Position numbers and translations under genes: made by a program. From contig VNWV01000002.1 of NCBI GenBank assembly GCA_009801085.1, forward strand, positions 310,001-374,000: a DNA stretch of 64,000 nucleotides, read 5' to 3'. How positions within the stretch are numbered: position 1 is the first letter of the stretch; the number at the start of each line of letters is the position of its first letter. The DNA is from Lasiodiplodia sp. COLG20. Its lineage: Eukaryota; Ascomycota; Dothideomycetes; Botryosphaeriales; Botryosphaeriaceae. Positions 46,324-58,300 of the stretch are shown in pieces. The notes beneath the pieces were generated by a model. That model did not search any database. It worked only from the letters and a program-made list of their open reading frames with translations, and was not told where the DNA came from.

Positions 46324-47120
46324 ATGTACAGCTCCACCGCTGGCCGAGACGGCCCTGAAGACCGACATCCGCGGCAGGTATGCGTCATAATTCGCTCGAC
46401 TACTGCTGTTCTTACCACTGCGTCTAGAGGGCAACAAGAGCGTGCACAATTTGCCACTCACGGAAGGTCAAATGCGACGCTCTCAACGTATTCCCCTGCA
46501 CCAGGTGCAAGAATGCGAATCTGCAATGCACACTCCGATCTTCCCGCCGGCGACAACCAAGGCCGTATGTTGATCAATGCTCATGGTTCCGTGACCGATA
46601 CACTGATGCTGGATGTTTCACCCAAAGCCAGGGACATCAGGAAAGCCAGCCGGCTCGCACTGGGCCAACTCAGAGCAGCTCGTCTGCAGCAACCGGCAGA
46701 CAGCAGAGCGAAGACGCCATGGACCCCGCTACCAGCGATAATATTGATCGAGCCGTTGGCCAATGTCATGACCACGTGCCTCCCTCTACGCAAGCTCACG
46801 GTGATGTCGTGATGCATGTCGATGAGAAGGATGCTCTTGCTCACATGCTCAAAGTCATCTCCGGCCCTGAAAAGAGAGCCGACAACCGTCATTTAGGACT
46901 GCGTATCTCACCGACTCCTCGGAACTCTTCGTGGCATGAGAAATTCCTTTCGCGTTGCAACACGTCAACGAGGATTTTCCTGGCTGATCAGGGTGTCTTC
47001 AAACCGCCACGACCGTTTGTTGCAGACTCTCTTCTCCGGCTGTTCTTCGATTACGTGCACCCGCATATCCCAGTCGTGGAAAAGGCTGCGTTGGTAGAAA
47101 GCTACAGCGCAAAAACATGA
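46324..47120 (+). pseudogene. Zn2Cys6 transcription factor, truncated after the start of its regulatory domain
   Basis: Exons are 46324-46377, 46428-46564 and 46628-47120. They join in phase and give a canonical zinc cluster: RACTICHSRKVKC, DALNVFPCTRCKNANLQC. An Arg patch (RSSRRRQPR) and a Gln/Ser/Thr-rich linker follow. The fungal_trans (MHR) domain begins (PRPFVADSLLRLFFDYVHPH, then IPVVEKAALVESYS) but stops after about 30 residues at TGA 47118-47120, where intact relatives continue for several hundred residues. About 200 bases later an aldo-keto reductase sequence starts. I therefore call it truncated. It could still make a DNA-binding protein of about 227 residues without an activation domain, which might act as a competitor. 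Confidence 0.65.
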
Positions 47121-47328
47121 AGAAGCGTATCACTCATTTGAAACTTTTGCCAGCACACTTCTGATTTCCGACCCTGGTGAAGCTTTTAAAGCGGCGCAAC
47201 TTCACTTCCAAACCCCCCTAAGAATTCCCCAACATTCAACTCCAATCCAACGAACCCCATCCCTCCTCATCTCCAAGACCAAACCCCACAGAACGTCATC
47301 CCAGCAACCCACGCCCCCATCCCTCGCC

Positions 47329-48508
47329 GCCAGCATCGCCGCGACCAAATTCAGCTACAGCCAGCTCGGCACCTCCTGCGGCCTGCGCGTCTCCGCGCCC
47401 ATCCTAGGCGCCATGTCATTCGGCCACATTAAAGCGTGGATGCCGTGGGTGACGTGCTCGACTCGGACGCCGACTTCGTCTTCGCGCTCATGCTCAAGAC
47501 AGCCTACCTACGACTGGCGGCCTCCAAACACGTGGGACACGGGGCCAACAAGCATCTACAGCCAACGGCGCCGCCGGCAGCGAGGCCCGCCGATTGGGCG
47601 CGCCCTCAAATACTTACACATCCCGCGCCGCAAGGTCGTCGTCCTGACCAAAATCTTCGCCACTGCGTCGGCGAGACGGGCGGACGTGCGGCCCGGGGCC
47701 AGCACGCGCGCGGGGGGTTTCGAGGAGTCGAAGGAGTACGTACGTGAATCAGGGCGGGTTAAGGAGGGCGGCGATATTCAACGTGGTTGAAGCGTCGCTG
47801 AGAACGACCCTGCTGCTGCAGATCCACCGCTTTCGATCCCAGCGTCCCCGATCGAGGAGACGATGGAGGCAGCGCTTGCACGATCTGGTCAAGGTGGGAA
47901 AGGTGCGGTATATTGGCGCTAGCTCGATGTGGGTGGGCGTTTCAGTTCGCGATGATGCAGTTCTATGCGGAGAGGAACGGGTGGACGAAGTTTGTCAGCA
48001 TGCAGAATCAGTATAGTCATTGTTACAGGTAAGTGGTTACTAGCTCTATCATTTCATTTTGAAGAAGAAGAAAAGGGGAGCAGAAGAGACTGACACTTTG
48101 TGGGAAAACAGAGAGGAGGAACGCGAAATGATCAAGTACTGCAAGCAGACCGGCGTCGGCATCATCCCCTGGGCTCCGCTGTACCGTGGGAGCCTGGCGC
48201 GCCCGGTCGGAGCGGAAGAAACGGAGCGCCTCAAGGTTTCCGGCCAACATCCAATTCACAAGGACATGGTGGGGGCGGATGCTGATATCATCAATCGTGT
48301 TCAGGAGGTGGCCGAAAGGAATGGGTGGAAGATGTCGCAGGTCGCGCTGGCTTGGGTTATCCACAAGGGAGCGATCCCAGTCGTGGGCTTTAACAAAGAT
48401 AAGCGCATATACGAAGCGGTGGATGTGAAAGGAAAGGTTCTTGCTCAGGAAGATGTCGAGTACCTGGAAGAGCTCTACCAGCCCAAGCAGGTGTCTGGAC
48501 ACGTGTAG
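47329..48508 (+). pseudogene. Aldo-keto reductase (AKR) with multiple frameshifts in its 5' half
   Basis: The start of an AKR of the versiconal-hemiacetal-acetate-reductase/YakC group is plain (TKFSYSQLGTSCGLRVSAPI, LGAMSFGHIKAWMPWV), but no in-frame ATG precedes it; an ACG is where one might be expected. After MPWV the conserved blocks hop between frames: LKTAYDWRPPNTWDTG, IGRALKYLHIPRRKVVVL, then [36 protein letters not shown] and [20 protein letters not shown]. At least four shifts are needed. The 3' half is intact across an intron (48029-48111): EEEREMIKYCKQTGVGIIPW to YLEELYQPKQVSGHV. The C-terminal 149 residues alone cannot form a full TIM barrel. Confidence 0.75.
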
Positions 48509-49462
48509 TCCTTACGTAGCAACAAGCACGTGGCTTGAATCTAGAACTAAGACTAAAGCTATATGGTAAATGCCAATCTCTATTCGAGACGCTATCTAGG
48601 CCTACAGAAACGTACGAGCGAGTTCAATATGCAAATTTAGTCACTATGAGTAGAGAATGTTGGGGGGGCTGGGACTACAGCACTCGTGAGTTTGTAGAAA
48701 ATTAATATTCTTACGAGACAGGAGTCCATAATCTGTGAGCTGTCTGATGAAATGTATCCAAGCTTTGTAACGTGTTCCGCTCCGGTGATTACCAAGTGTT
48801 ATGTCATCTTATAATAAGCTGGGTGCACTACTGTTCTAAGTCTGGATTGTTTCCCGAGATACTCCGGACCTGACTCGTTCCAGACGTCATGCCCCACAAG
48901 AACGGTGTTCGGTAGATTGGGCTTGATTTGCAATTGCTCGGTCAGCCGAGAAAGCGGTGGTTTACCGGGAGAAATCTGTGGTCCTTCCGCTGCGCACGGC
49001 TCCTCCCTACTTCATCAACACATGAAATCGTATGCTTCTCATAGCGACATCGATTGACACTCCATTGAATACGAAGCAATGCCTGTGTTGCTGAGTCGCC
49101 ATCAGTGCAGCAGCATCCGATTGGCTTTCTGCGTCTGGCTCACCGACCAAGATTGGAGCTGAGGACTTGCTGGCTAGCGAAATAGTGCATGATTGAGCGG
49201 CAAAGCCGCTAGAATCTTCACCCCTCGGAGTGGAGTATGCTTTGAGCAGACGGTCCACCCTTCGGTTGCGGATGACTCTGTTATCCGCACAAGTCACTCC
49301 TGTTTTTAGCGGTGAAGGCAAGCACAGAGCATCCGGTCTTTCGAATTGAGAGGAAGGGGAAGGGGTATAAGAATTAAGGCAAAGTACGCCATCTAGAGAA
49401 GACATCCCATCAGTCACACACACAAACTCCTCGACTTCTCATTTGACTGCCCACGAACCAAG
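48509..49462. other. 0.95 kb intergenic stretch
   Basis: No supported gene; a few short frames only. The last 100 bases before 49463 include the isochorismatase promoter. Confidence 0.4.
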
Positions 49463-50433
49463 ATGAAATCCTCAGGAATTTTCTTCATGCTAGCAATGCC
49501 ATTGCTAACGCTAGCAAGCTGTGAGTAAACTTTGATGGCCAAGTGGCCAAATGCTTTGATATGCTGAAATTTCTCCGAAGCTGTCCCATTTGAGCGTCTT
49601 AACACCACCGACGCTGTAAGTCCCTCCTTTGGTCCTTCACTTACGCCGTTCCACTCCTTTCGCACACTTCCGGCTATGATGAGGATTGGCCTTCAAAGTA
49701 TCTGACACTGACATCACGACTCAGGTCCTTCTGATCCTCGACTTGCAAGTCGGCCTCTATGACATCGCCCGCGACTGGGACCCGACGCTGTACCGCGACA
49801 ATCTCATCGCGCACGCAGCGATCGGAAAGCTCTTCGATCTCCCCGTCATCATGACCACGTCTGCCCAGACTGGCCCTAACGGGCCTCTTCCCAAAGAGGT
49901 CCTCGAAATGTACCCCGACGCCCCTCTCATCAAACGCCAGGGCGAAGTCGACGCTTGGGACAACGCCGAGTTTCGGGATGCCATCAAGGCGACGGGCAGG
50001 AGCCAAATAATCGTCGCAGGCATCACGACTGACGTTTGTACGTGGTACCTCCCTTCTTCCACATCTCCCAATCCACCCTTGTGAGTAGCCTTGACTGACA
50101 AAACCGTTTCTCCACACAACAGGCACCGCCTTCCTCGCGCTGTCCCTCCGCTCCGAGGGCTACAGCGTCTGGGCCAACGTCGAAGCCTCGGGAACCACCA
50201 CGCCGCTCATCCGCGACGTCTCCAACGACCGCATGCGCGACGCCGGCGTTCATCTCGTCTCACTCTTCGCTATTGTGTGCGACCTTATGCGCGACTGGCG
50301 CAACACTCCCGGCGCTAAAGAGGTCCTGCCGTGGCTCGATAGGTATTATCCGGCCTACGGTTTCGTTGCCCGCGGCCATGCTGCTGCTATCCAGAATGGT
50401 ACCATCATTGATGGTGAGGCCGGCATGGTCTGA
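49463..50433 (+). CDS. Isochorismatase-fold hydrolase with signal peptide, 238 aa, 4 exons
   Basis: Exons are 49463-49520, 49581-49615, 49725-50037 and 50123-50433; phases agree. The N-terminus is a likely signal peptide (MKSSGIFFMLAMPLLTLAS). The isochorismatase fold follows: VLLILDLQVGLYDIARDW (catalytic Asp of the D-K-C triad), IMTTSAQTGPNGPLPKEV, and VAGITTDVCTAFLALSLRSEG (catalytic Cys and the cis-peptide). Lys of the triad is probably in LIKRQGEVDAWDN. Relatives such as YcaC-type hydrolases cleave amides or related bonds; secreted fungal members are poorly characterised. The tail DGEAGMV is normal in length. It has no obvious partner; the adjacent NmrA-like gene is convergent. Confidence 0.88.
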
Positions 50434-50961
50434 AGCCAGTCGCGGAGATGAATGTTGTTGGAGGAGGTAAAGCGGCAAGACTAAAGATTAAGGGGTTCAG
50501 TGGATGGATAGAGAGAGAGAGAGGGGGGGGGGAAGGGAGAGGACGCTAGTCAACAAGTAGTAAATGTATTGGAGGTGGTTTGCTGTCAATCCCCGAGTTT
50601 TCCTATTGCCTGGAGTTTGTGCAATTGTCTCATACACATCGTCGGCCTCTACGAGCTGTTGGCGCAAGAAACACTGCTTTACTCTTGGATTTACACAACG
50701 TGTCGGCTTTAGTAACTGAGGATTGAACTAATTGATACGGACGCCTCGAGCACTGATGGTTGGGAAAGACAAGCCGTGAAAGGAAGCAGTGAATTAAAAT
50801 TTATAGTCGGGTGTCTTGTGTCACATTGTGTGAGGAAGGGCTTTCTTCTCACAAATAAAAGATATGAAATATTTCGGGTAGCGACTAGGCTTATCTTCCA
50901 TCACAAATTCCATCCATTCAACAGCAGTACATTTACCCTATCCCTCATCCCATCACCCTCG
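50434..50961. other. Convergent intergenic region
   Basis: Contains a GA-dinucleotide run followed by ten G at about 50511-50532. The rest is AT-rich terminator-like sequence. Confidence 0.5.
50511..50532. repeat. (GA)n microsatellite followed by G10
   Basis: A GA repeat of seven units is followed by a run of ten G, in the 3' region of the isochorismatase-like gene. It is likely length-polymorphic. Confidence 0.85.
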
Positions 50962-52138
50962 TTACTGACGATTCGCATACGCCTCATAAGCCGCAGACTC
51001 AGCGTAGGGCTTGACGATCTTGCCCTCCAACAGCTCTGACACAAAATCGCCAAAATTGCGCGGCTCAAAGTCGGGATACAGCTCGCGAGCATCGAGGTAT
51101 CCAAGATACTTCGCGTATTCGCGGGTGTTGTCGCGGCGAACATGCATGCTGTAGAAATACTCGTAGCGCACCAGTTGGAGCAGGTGCGCGAGGTTCTCTG
51201 GTTCGGCGGAAGACAGCTGCTTGTAGCGCTCTATGCCTTCCACGAGGTCACTTTCGGAGGTCTGTGACGGTAAGAGTTCAGTTAGCACAGTAGACTCCAA
51301 AAGGTCACATGCTCATTTATTACTTACGTGTTCTCTTTCGATTTTCTCTCCGGACGCGGCCTCGATGGCGGTGAAAATTTGCTTCTGGGTTAGCACCTCA
51401 CCCCACGTGAATACGAACTTGTTGAGGGTGCGGTCGTCAGCGATAATGCGTGCGACGAAGCGGCCGATATCACGTAGGTCTGTCACCAAGTTCGGTGCCT
51501 CTCCGTCATCGTAGATGGTTACGTTAGGCTTCACCGCAGCTGCGTAGTCGAGCCGACCAGAAGGAAGGGTTAGGAAACTGTTCTAATACCAGGCGCCGAC
51601 GTCGATGACCGTGAACGGGAGGAATAGCTTGTGGACATGCTGAAGAACTTGCTCCTTCTGCAGCCGAGAAGACTATCGTCAGTGCTGCCGCGTCGACGTA
51701 CGTAGGTAGGCTTACAAGGTCTCGTAGGAGCATTACGCCCCCGGGTGGAGTAATTGATGCGAAATTGCACGGGACGAATCTTTTGACGCCAGCTTTCTTG
51801 GCCGCTGTGGCAAGGTCTATCTGGGACAGCAATGAACGCGCGTCGATGGCGCTGATCAAGATGTCCACGCCCTCAAGCTGCACTGCCAATTCATCGACAG
51901 GTCCAGTAATGTCGGTGATGCGGATCGAAACGCCCCTTTGAGCTATCTCCTTGACTTGGGGCTTCGCTGCAGAGGACGGGCGGACTAAGATGTCCACTTG
52001 CTGTGCATAGTTAGCTTTCGATGCTGTGATCAACAAACGATGTCTTACAAAGTCCGAAGGATTCTCAAGCAGCCCCTCGAGGATGGATTTCCCAGTCTCC
52101 CCCGTGGCTCCGAGAAGTAACATTTTCTGCTTCGGCAT
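50962..52138 (-). pseudogene. NmrA-like/isoflavone-reductase family protein interrupted by one TAG
   Basis: Exons on the minus strand are 52049-52138, 51716-52000, 51328-51657 and 50962-51261; all phases agree and would give a product of 334 residues. The NAD(P)-binding motif is MLLLGATGETGKSILEGLL, followed by VDILISAIDARSLLSQI, KAGVKRFVPCNFASI and LPFTVIDVGAWY. Immediately after WY comes TAG (51583-51585). The sequence then continues in frame with NSFLTLPSGRLDYA, exactly as the family does around WWYQxSFP..PSGR, where the lost residue is glutamine. The rest (DLRDIGRFVARIIADDRT, KFVFTWGEVLTQKQIFTAI) is intact and the splice sites are good. So the gene has lost one codon through CAG to TAG, or the stop is read through. 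The first intron (52001-52048) is 48 nt and open in frame. Confidence 0.8.
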
Positions 52139-54335
52139 GACGATCAAGTGGAAGTGCTTCAGAAGTTGCAGAAGTTGAGAATGAGCAATAAGCGGAATGA
52201 ACTGCCGCGAAAAATATTTCTATTTGAGGTACTATATATGTGTTCCTTCAAAAGTATATGGATGGAAAACCAGTCCACTTACGGAATGCTTTCTGTTTGC
52301 TTTAGATACTATAAATGTCTATTGCCAACGCCACTCTTCAGTCAGAACAACCCGGGAATCCATCATCAGCTTCGTAGATTGGTTTCCATTATAAGACTCG
52401 CATGACCGAGTCCAATCAACGGGCCCATTCATCCGGACGGCTATTCTTGCTTTAGCGTCTATTTTAATTCCCCTAAAGTTCTCACTGTCGCTCCCACTAC
52501 CCCAATCAAGTCTATCATTCCGATCACCTAAGCCAGACGAACAAGGCTTCCGGTAATATCTTATGCCGACACTCCTATCTTCTATGCTTCCACGACAAAC
52601 GAAGCAATCCACCCTTCGGGCTTGGCTCTTTGTCCTACGCACCCCCCTTCTGCCATGCAACCGTCCCCCAGGCTATGCCGTAATATCTCAAGTTGGATGA
52701 GCTGCATGCATACTAACTTGTCTCTACTCACATACGTCAGGCCTGTAGCCCATGGAAATTTGTCTAGCTCAGCGGCGCTTAGCTGAACTTTAGGAGAAAT
52801 GCTACAAGGGCTTGGTGGAGGTGATGTAAAGGTGCTAACGTATGTCGGTATAGCTGCTCTTAGCCTATTTGCAGGGAGAATCAGGCCTCCATATTCCGTG
52901 AAACTAGGATCTTGTACTCAGGAAGAAAGCAAGAGTAAAAAAAAAAAAAAAAAGTAAACCTGAGAGGGCTGGCACTGAAGAGTTCGTCCTGGAGAAGCAA
53001 TTCCCTCATACCAAAGCGGCCGAGGGGTTAAAGTAAGAAACGATTGCGATTCCATCAACCGAGTGCATAACTCTTCCGCTAAACTATGATATAGCTTTGA
53101 GGACACTTTTGAAGAACTGTGATGTTATACATTTTCCCGTCTTCGTTAGTCTTGCGCATAAGCTACTTTTTTTTTTTTTTTACTCTTGGTCACCAGCTAG
53201 CAGCATTTGCTAAAGAATTTACTGACACCTACGTTAGAGAGATTGGACTAAATTTCTTTATCTTTCGTGAAAGCAAACGGAGGCGACAAGCGTTTGGCTT
53301 TGAGAATGTTCTTGGACCCCCACCTCGCTTTTATCCGCTCGACCTAGACATCGCATAACTCTGGGTGATGTTTAAGTCGTAGTAAGAAGTGACTAAGATG
53401 CCTAGATTATCTCGGGCTTCCGTAGTTCCTAGAAGCTCATCTTATTTAACCTTTGCGGGCTGGTCTCATTATTGCTCCTCATGTTCCGTTAATTTATTAT
53501 CAATCTTCTGTTTTCTTGTAAGGCTTACTAGAAGCTTAACATAGTTAATTTTAAAGAAATCCTATGCTGGGCTTGTTCTTATCTAAAACCACTCCGGCTT
53601 AGCGCATCTTCAATGGTCTAAATCCTACTCATAATCTTAGTGTCATTACGCCTACTCGCACGAGCCGCACCTAAATTTAGTCTCAATATCACCGAACACT
53701 ACGATTCTATGTACATAGAGATTCTAATAATTAAAGACTTTTCTACTACTTATCCTTTCTCGATTGCATCATTCCTATTCAGCATCAATGTTATTTCTAC
53801 ACAGTTAAGCAAACTAAGATGGGAAAGTTGTGCGAAGATGTCTTCGAAAAAACTCCGACCATCTTCCACCTCAATCAGTTTACCTTAATTCAGCAACGCA
53901 AGCGATGACGACATCGTAGACGGAGAGTCGTTGCATGTTCCTCTGCTCGCCTTCTTACCATGTGGACCACTCTATCGTCTTTCGCCCCAAAGCGTTAAAG
54001 CATTGATTAGAAGCAAGGTCCTACTTCACAATAGAATAGAAAGCTTCAACTCCCAATGCACAACATTTTATAATTCTTTCAGCGTCCGTCCTCTACATAA
54101 ACGTGCTATACATTCCAGCTCCCAAAACTCCAATCTTCGTCTTAATCCAACCCATACCAACCAAAAGTTCTCAAGGAATGACTCGACTTCGGGTATAGTA
54201 ATAAAATCATCTACACCATCCCCCTCACCTCCCTTCATTCCACCTCCTCCTCGATACAGATACAGGGTAGGCACCTGACCCCCAAGCACCCCACCAACCT
54301 CAACCCCCAACCGCGCAGTAGTAATCTCTCTCTCT
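52139..54335. other. 2.2 kb gap, AT-rich, with a tRNA-like relic
   Basis: No supported gene. Contains an A17 run (52937-52953), a tRNA-like stretch (about 53010-53085) and a T-run (from 53167). The segment 53380-53900 is AT-rich and has no coding signal. Confidence 0.45.
52937..53181. repeat. tRNA-like relic between A17 and T15 tracts
   Basis: A17 at 52937-52953 and a T-run of about 15 starting at 53167 enclose some 213 bases. Inside, GCGGCCGAGGGGTTAAAG (about 53017-53034) closely resembles the A box and D arm of tRNA-Ser/Leu. GATTGCGATTCC follows at about 25 bases, a weak B-box match. No cloverleaf can be folded convincingly. It may be a SINE-like retroposon or a mutated tRNA gene. Confidence 0.35.
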
Positions 54336-55348
54336 TCAAAGAACCAGAGCCACAAACCCCGCCGCCAAGGCGCTCAGCGCCGCAACGCCGACGACCCTCT
54401 CCGCGCCCGAAGTATCCGACGCAGCCGCCGCACCACCCGACCCCGTCGCACTCGCACTCCCGCTCGCGCCCGCCGCACTCGCCGACGATGCCGTCGCGCT
54501 AGCCGGCACCGTCGTGTTCCCGCCAATACCGGCAGCCGCATCATCGCCGTCGTACGTCGCGCTGCCATTGCCGCTCGTCTCCTTGCCGACCAAAAAGTAC
54601 GTCGCAGCGAGGGGCTCGCCCAAGCCGGCCGCCTTGACGAACTCGTCCGCATCGAACCCGGTGCGCTCCTCGCCGCCCTTGTACTGCTCGAAGCTGTCCG
54701 GCAATTCGAAATCGCCGTCCGCGTCGCCGGGCTGGCGGAAGAGCATGATGATGTAGCGGTGCGGGGCGACGGAGGGGGGCGCGGGCGGGATGTACGGCGC
54801 GATGGCGGCGGTGTCGGTGTCGGCTTCGGAGAGCATGGAGACGAGGCCGGTGTTGTTGGGGCCGGCGGTGGGCTCGACAGAGCGGGAGAGGCGGACGCCG
54901 GGCTGCAGCCAGTGGAGGATTTGGGAGAAGGATGTGTTTTGCGGCGAGGGCGCGTCCGGGTCGACCATTAGGATGATGAAGGTGGGGGGTTGCGAGCCGT
55001 TGGTGTGCGTGACGTAGGTCGCGTTGGTGGGGACGTAGAGTTGGGGCTCTTCTTGGGTGGCTGGTGGTGGTGGTGTTAGTTTGGGGGCGTTGTTGGTGGT
55101 TTTTCGTTGCGCTTTGAGGAGGGAGACGAAGGGAAAGCTGGTGATGCTTGAGAAAGTGCTGATTTTCTTTTTGGCTTACCATTGATGGAAAAGACACCTC
55201 CGACTGTGAAGAAACCGGGAGAGGTGCTGTTGACGTCAAAGGTCGCGGGTAGGTTGACATCGGTGCTCGGTTCAAAGTATGGCGGCGTCTGCGCCAGCGT
55301 GGTACCTGCTGCGGCCAGCAGGCCGAGAGAGAGAAGCTTGGTCTGCAT
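54336..55348 (-). CDS. GPI-anchored PEBP-like protein, 297 aa, 2 exons
   Basis: Exons on the minus strand are 55180-55348 and 54336-55060, with a 119-nt intron (GTAAGCC..CACCAG). A signal peptide is visible (MQTKLLSLGLLAAAGTTLAQ). The phosphatidylethanolamine-binding-protein fold has the ligand-site motif MVDPDAPSPQNTSFSQILHW and a second motif VAPHRYIIMLFRQP. It ends about residue 215 with FVKAAGLGEPLAATYFLVG. A Ser/Ala/Thr/Gly-rich linker follows, then a C-terminal hydrophobic tail (VVGVAALSALAAGFVALVL) typical of a GPI-anchor signal. It would sit on the cell surface or in the wall. Ligand and role are unknown. YFLVGK matches secreted fungal PEBPs rather than the cytosolic Tfs1 type. Confidence 0.88.
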
Positions 55349-58300
55349 TTTTGGCTTTTGGAATGTGGTTGTAGAGATGCACGAGCGGGCGAAGGAGAAG
55401 AAGGGAAGAAAAAAATCAGTTGGAGCTTGGAAGAGCTGAGGAAGCTCGTAGCTATGAGCAAGCTGTCTAGCGCGCAATGATGCAGAGCAAGATTATGCGA
55501 GGCAAAGGGGACGAAGATCGCGGGCGGCAACAGAGCCGTCTTTATTGGCAGAAGGCACGCAATTGCTTGCCGCAACAATCTAAAAATCAGGCCATGCAGG
55601 TCTGCCCCGATTTATCCTACCTCAAGGGTCGTAACGATCCCGCTATTCTGGATTGTCGCCGCATGGCTTGGCTGAAGAGGGTTACGGCGGTAGCGATCCG
55701 CGGCGCATTGCGTGTCTTGGCCTGGCATGCGTCTCCTTTGCTCTTACACCTGCAGCCCATGTCCTTTTGTTTGGCGTCCGGAAAAAGATGCGTGAATATT
55801 CCGTTCCGCCTCCAGCTATACAGTCGTCGTTGGCGATTGCACGGACTGAAGCGTTGCGGCCATTACTCCGGGGGAAGCGATAAAAAGTGGATGGACCATG
55901 ACGTCGCCAAGCCGGGGCAGCCGACCTAGCTACTCGCGAGCCTGCGGGGGTGCTTTTGGGCGCTTCCATGCTGCCTGGCCGGGGATGACGGCACGCCGAG
56001 ACCTGGGCACCACGGGGGGTTGAGACGGGTTGGAATGAGGGCCAGATCCCGCTGGTTTGGTCGACGAGGAGGTGGTGTGAAGAGGAATGGGACCGTTGGC
56101 CATCGTTGATTGTCCCGCAAAGTCAGTGCGGGCCGCCCGCCGTTAGTCGTGGCCGTCGATCCGGGGCAGCCCACGGCGAGAGTTCGGCAACGCGCCCCTC
56201 GAGCCCCTCAAGCTCGCAGTTCGTCAGGGTCCCAGATTATCCTGCCTACATGTCATGAACTTCGCTCGCCAACGTCAGCCATGTGATGGAGCCCCAAAGC
56301 CGAGTCATTTTTGACCGTGTTGATCGTGTGTAGCCGTGCCCAAGTCTTACCACACCCGGACTTTGCAACGCTACGTGTGTCAGAAGTGCACTCTGTCTTC
56401 TCCAGAAGCCTCTCGAGCCGACACTTTGCTTTTTGCTCCGAAAGAAGAAGCTCGGATTTGGCAAGCGAGACCCTCGGACGTACGACGTCGGTTAATGCAA
56501 TGGGATCGTCAATGTGCCGTGCTCACTGCAACCGTCACCGCTCAGTGAAACTGAGGTGAGGGCGTAGAAAGGCGTCTCGTTCTTCCGACGGAGTATTGTT
56601 GTCTCAGTTGCGTTGGAGATGGCTTTGGTGTATTTCAGTCACCACAACATAGCCTTTTTCTCCGACGTCGGGAAATGTGGGGGATCCGTCACAGATTCCG
56701 CCAATGCCTATGCAGAATAGAGCCAGATTTTCCTATTGGTGTTTGTCGGGCTTTTTGAAGTCAGAGCCTGACGTGCTTACCTGAGCGGTAAGCATCTGCT
56801 CTGGAGTTGGATCTATGACGACTATGCACCTCGGAGAATCGAGCTGCAGCAGCAGGTGATGTGCATACCGAGTCAAAGTATTTTCGGATCTGCGCAGCTA
56901 CTGATCATGTGAGAGCGCACATCTAAGCTGAAGCCCCAGCCACCTGAGTGAGATGATAGAACTGCGACACGCGACAGGAAAGATGAAGTGATAAGAAAAA
57001 GGTGGGTGGGTCCAAAACGTACTTGGACCCGCGTGAAAGGGATCGTGTCTGACGCACAGCCTTGACTTTCGATGGTCTTGGAATATGCTTCCTGTTGTTC
57101 ATTGACAATTTTCTGACCGACGGTGGATAATGATAATTCCGAAAGAACGGTGAAAACGTCGGGCTGCGAGCATAAGACTTGATCTGCGCTTTTCAATACA
57201 TACTAAGCCCCGCGCTATCGATCTGCTCTACGGCCATCATAATAGAAGGACAGGGCTTCTTCAGCTCAATGCCCCAGGCGAGTGGTGTGTCCGGGTTTAT
57301 ACAATAGTGGTGATTGGGGACAGATCCATAATAACGAGCGCTAGATAATGCGCACTTTGTTCTAATCAGCGGGGATACTATTTCCCCGCCGACACCGGCG
57401 AATTCATCATAATCTGAGGCTCTGGGTTGCTCTAGGCGCGTCCGGTTCGGCCGGATAGAGGCCCATTCGATTTTTAGTGTTTGAGAAGGAGCCAAAGATC
57501 GCTCGATGGGGGCCCGACCACACCTTTCGTCCCGACTAGACTTGCCTCTGTCTATACTGTATAGGAATAGGGAGATCCTTTGGTTACATGGTTGACTCCA
57601 CATTTCCGACGAGCTGTGACTTCGGTTGAGGGCCGTTTCGCCAACACCCGGCTGCCGCATCGGCTCCACATACTTTTCGGCACGAGCGATCACAGCAACG
57701 AAACAAACATGGAATCCTAATAAATGCCTGACCAGACGGTCCGCCGTACCTCGCTCGGTCCTCACGGCCTCCTTCTCCGTGTCGGTTCCCTTTCCTAATC
57801 CATGCCCCAGGCCCTCCCCGGGCCAGGATTTATCCAGGGAGATGCTTGCCGGGACGAACGGTCAGACGGACGGGATCAGGGGGCATTTGCGCCACCAGTG
57901 GCTCAGGAGATCAGCAAGTGTACCGCAAGAAGCGAACGGGGCAGACGTAGGTCTTGCTTGTTCACGCCAGCGGAAGCGGGAAAGAGTGCCCATCTAGGCC
58001 CTAATTGGGCCTAAAGACTCCACCGCTCAGCTGTTCGAAGTCGGAAGCTTCCCAATGCAAGCCTCGGAGCTCGGTGATATCCCTTCAGGATGTCTCACTC
58101 TGCTCCGACAAGCGGCACTTGGCACCAAAGGCATTGCGGAGATGGAGACGGAGAGGGGCAGACGACGTTCTAGAAGACGTCTCTGCCGCAGGAGGCGTTA
58201 AATGCCGGTGATGTACTGGAGGGATTGGCTCCTTGCAAGGAGAGACGCGTTTCGATGGCGCGGCCGTGGGGTACTCCACCAAGTCATAGGGCCACGAGTT

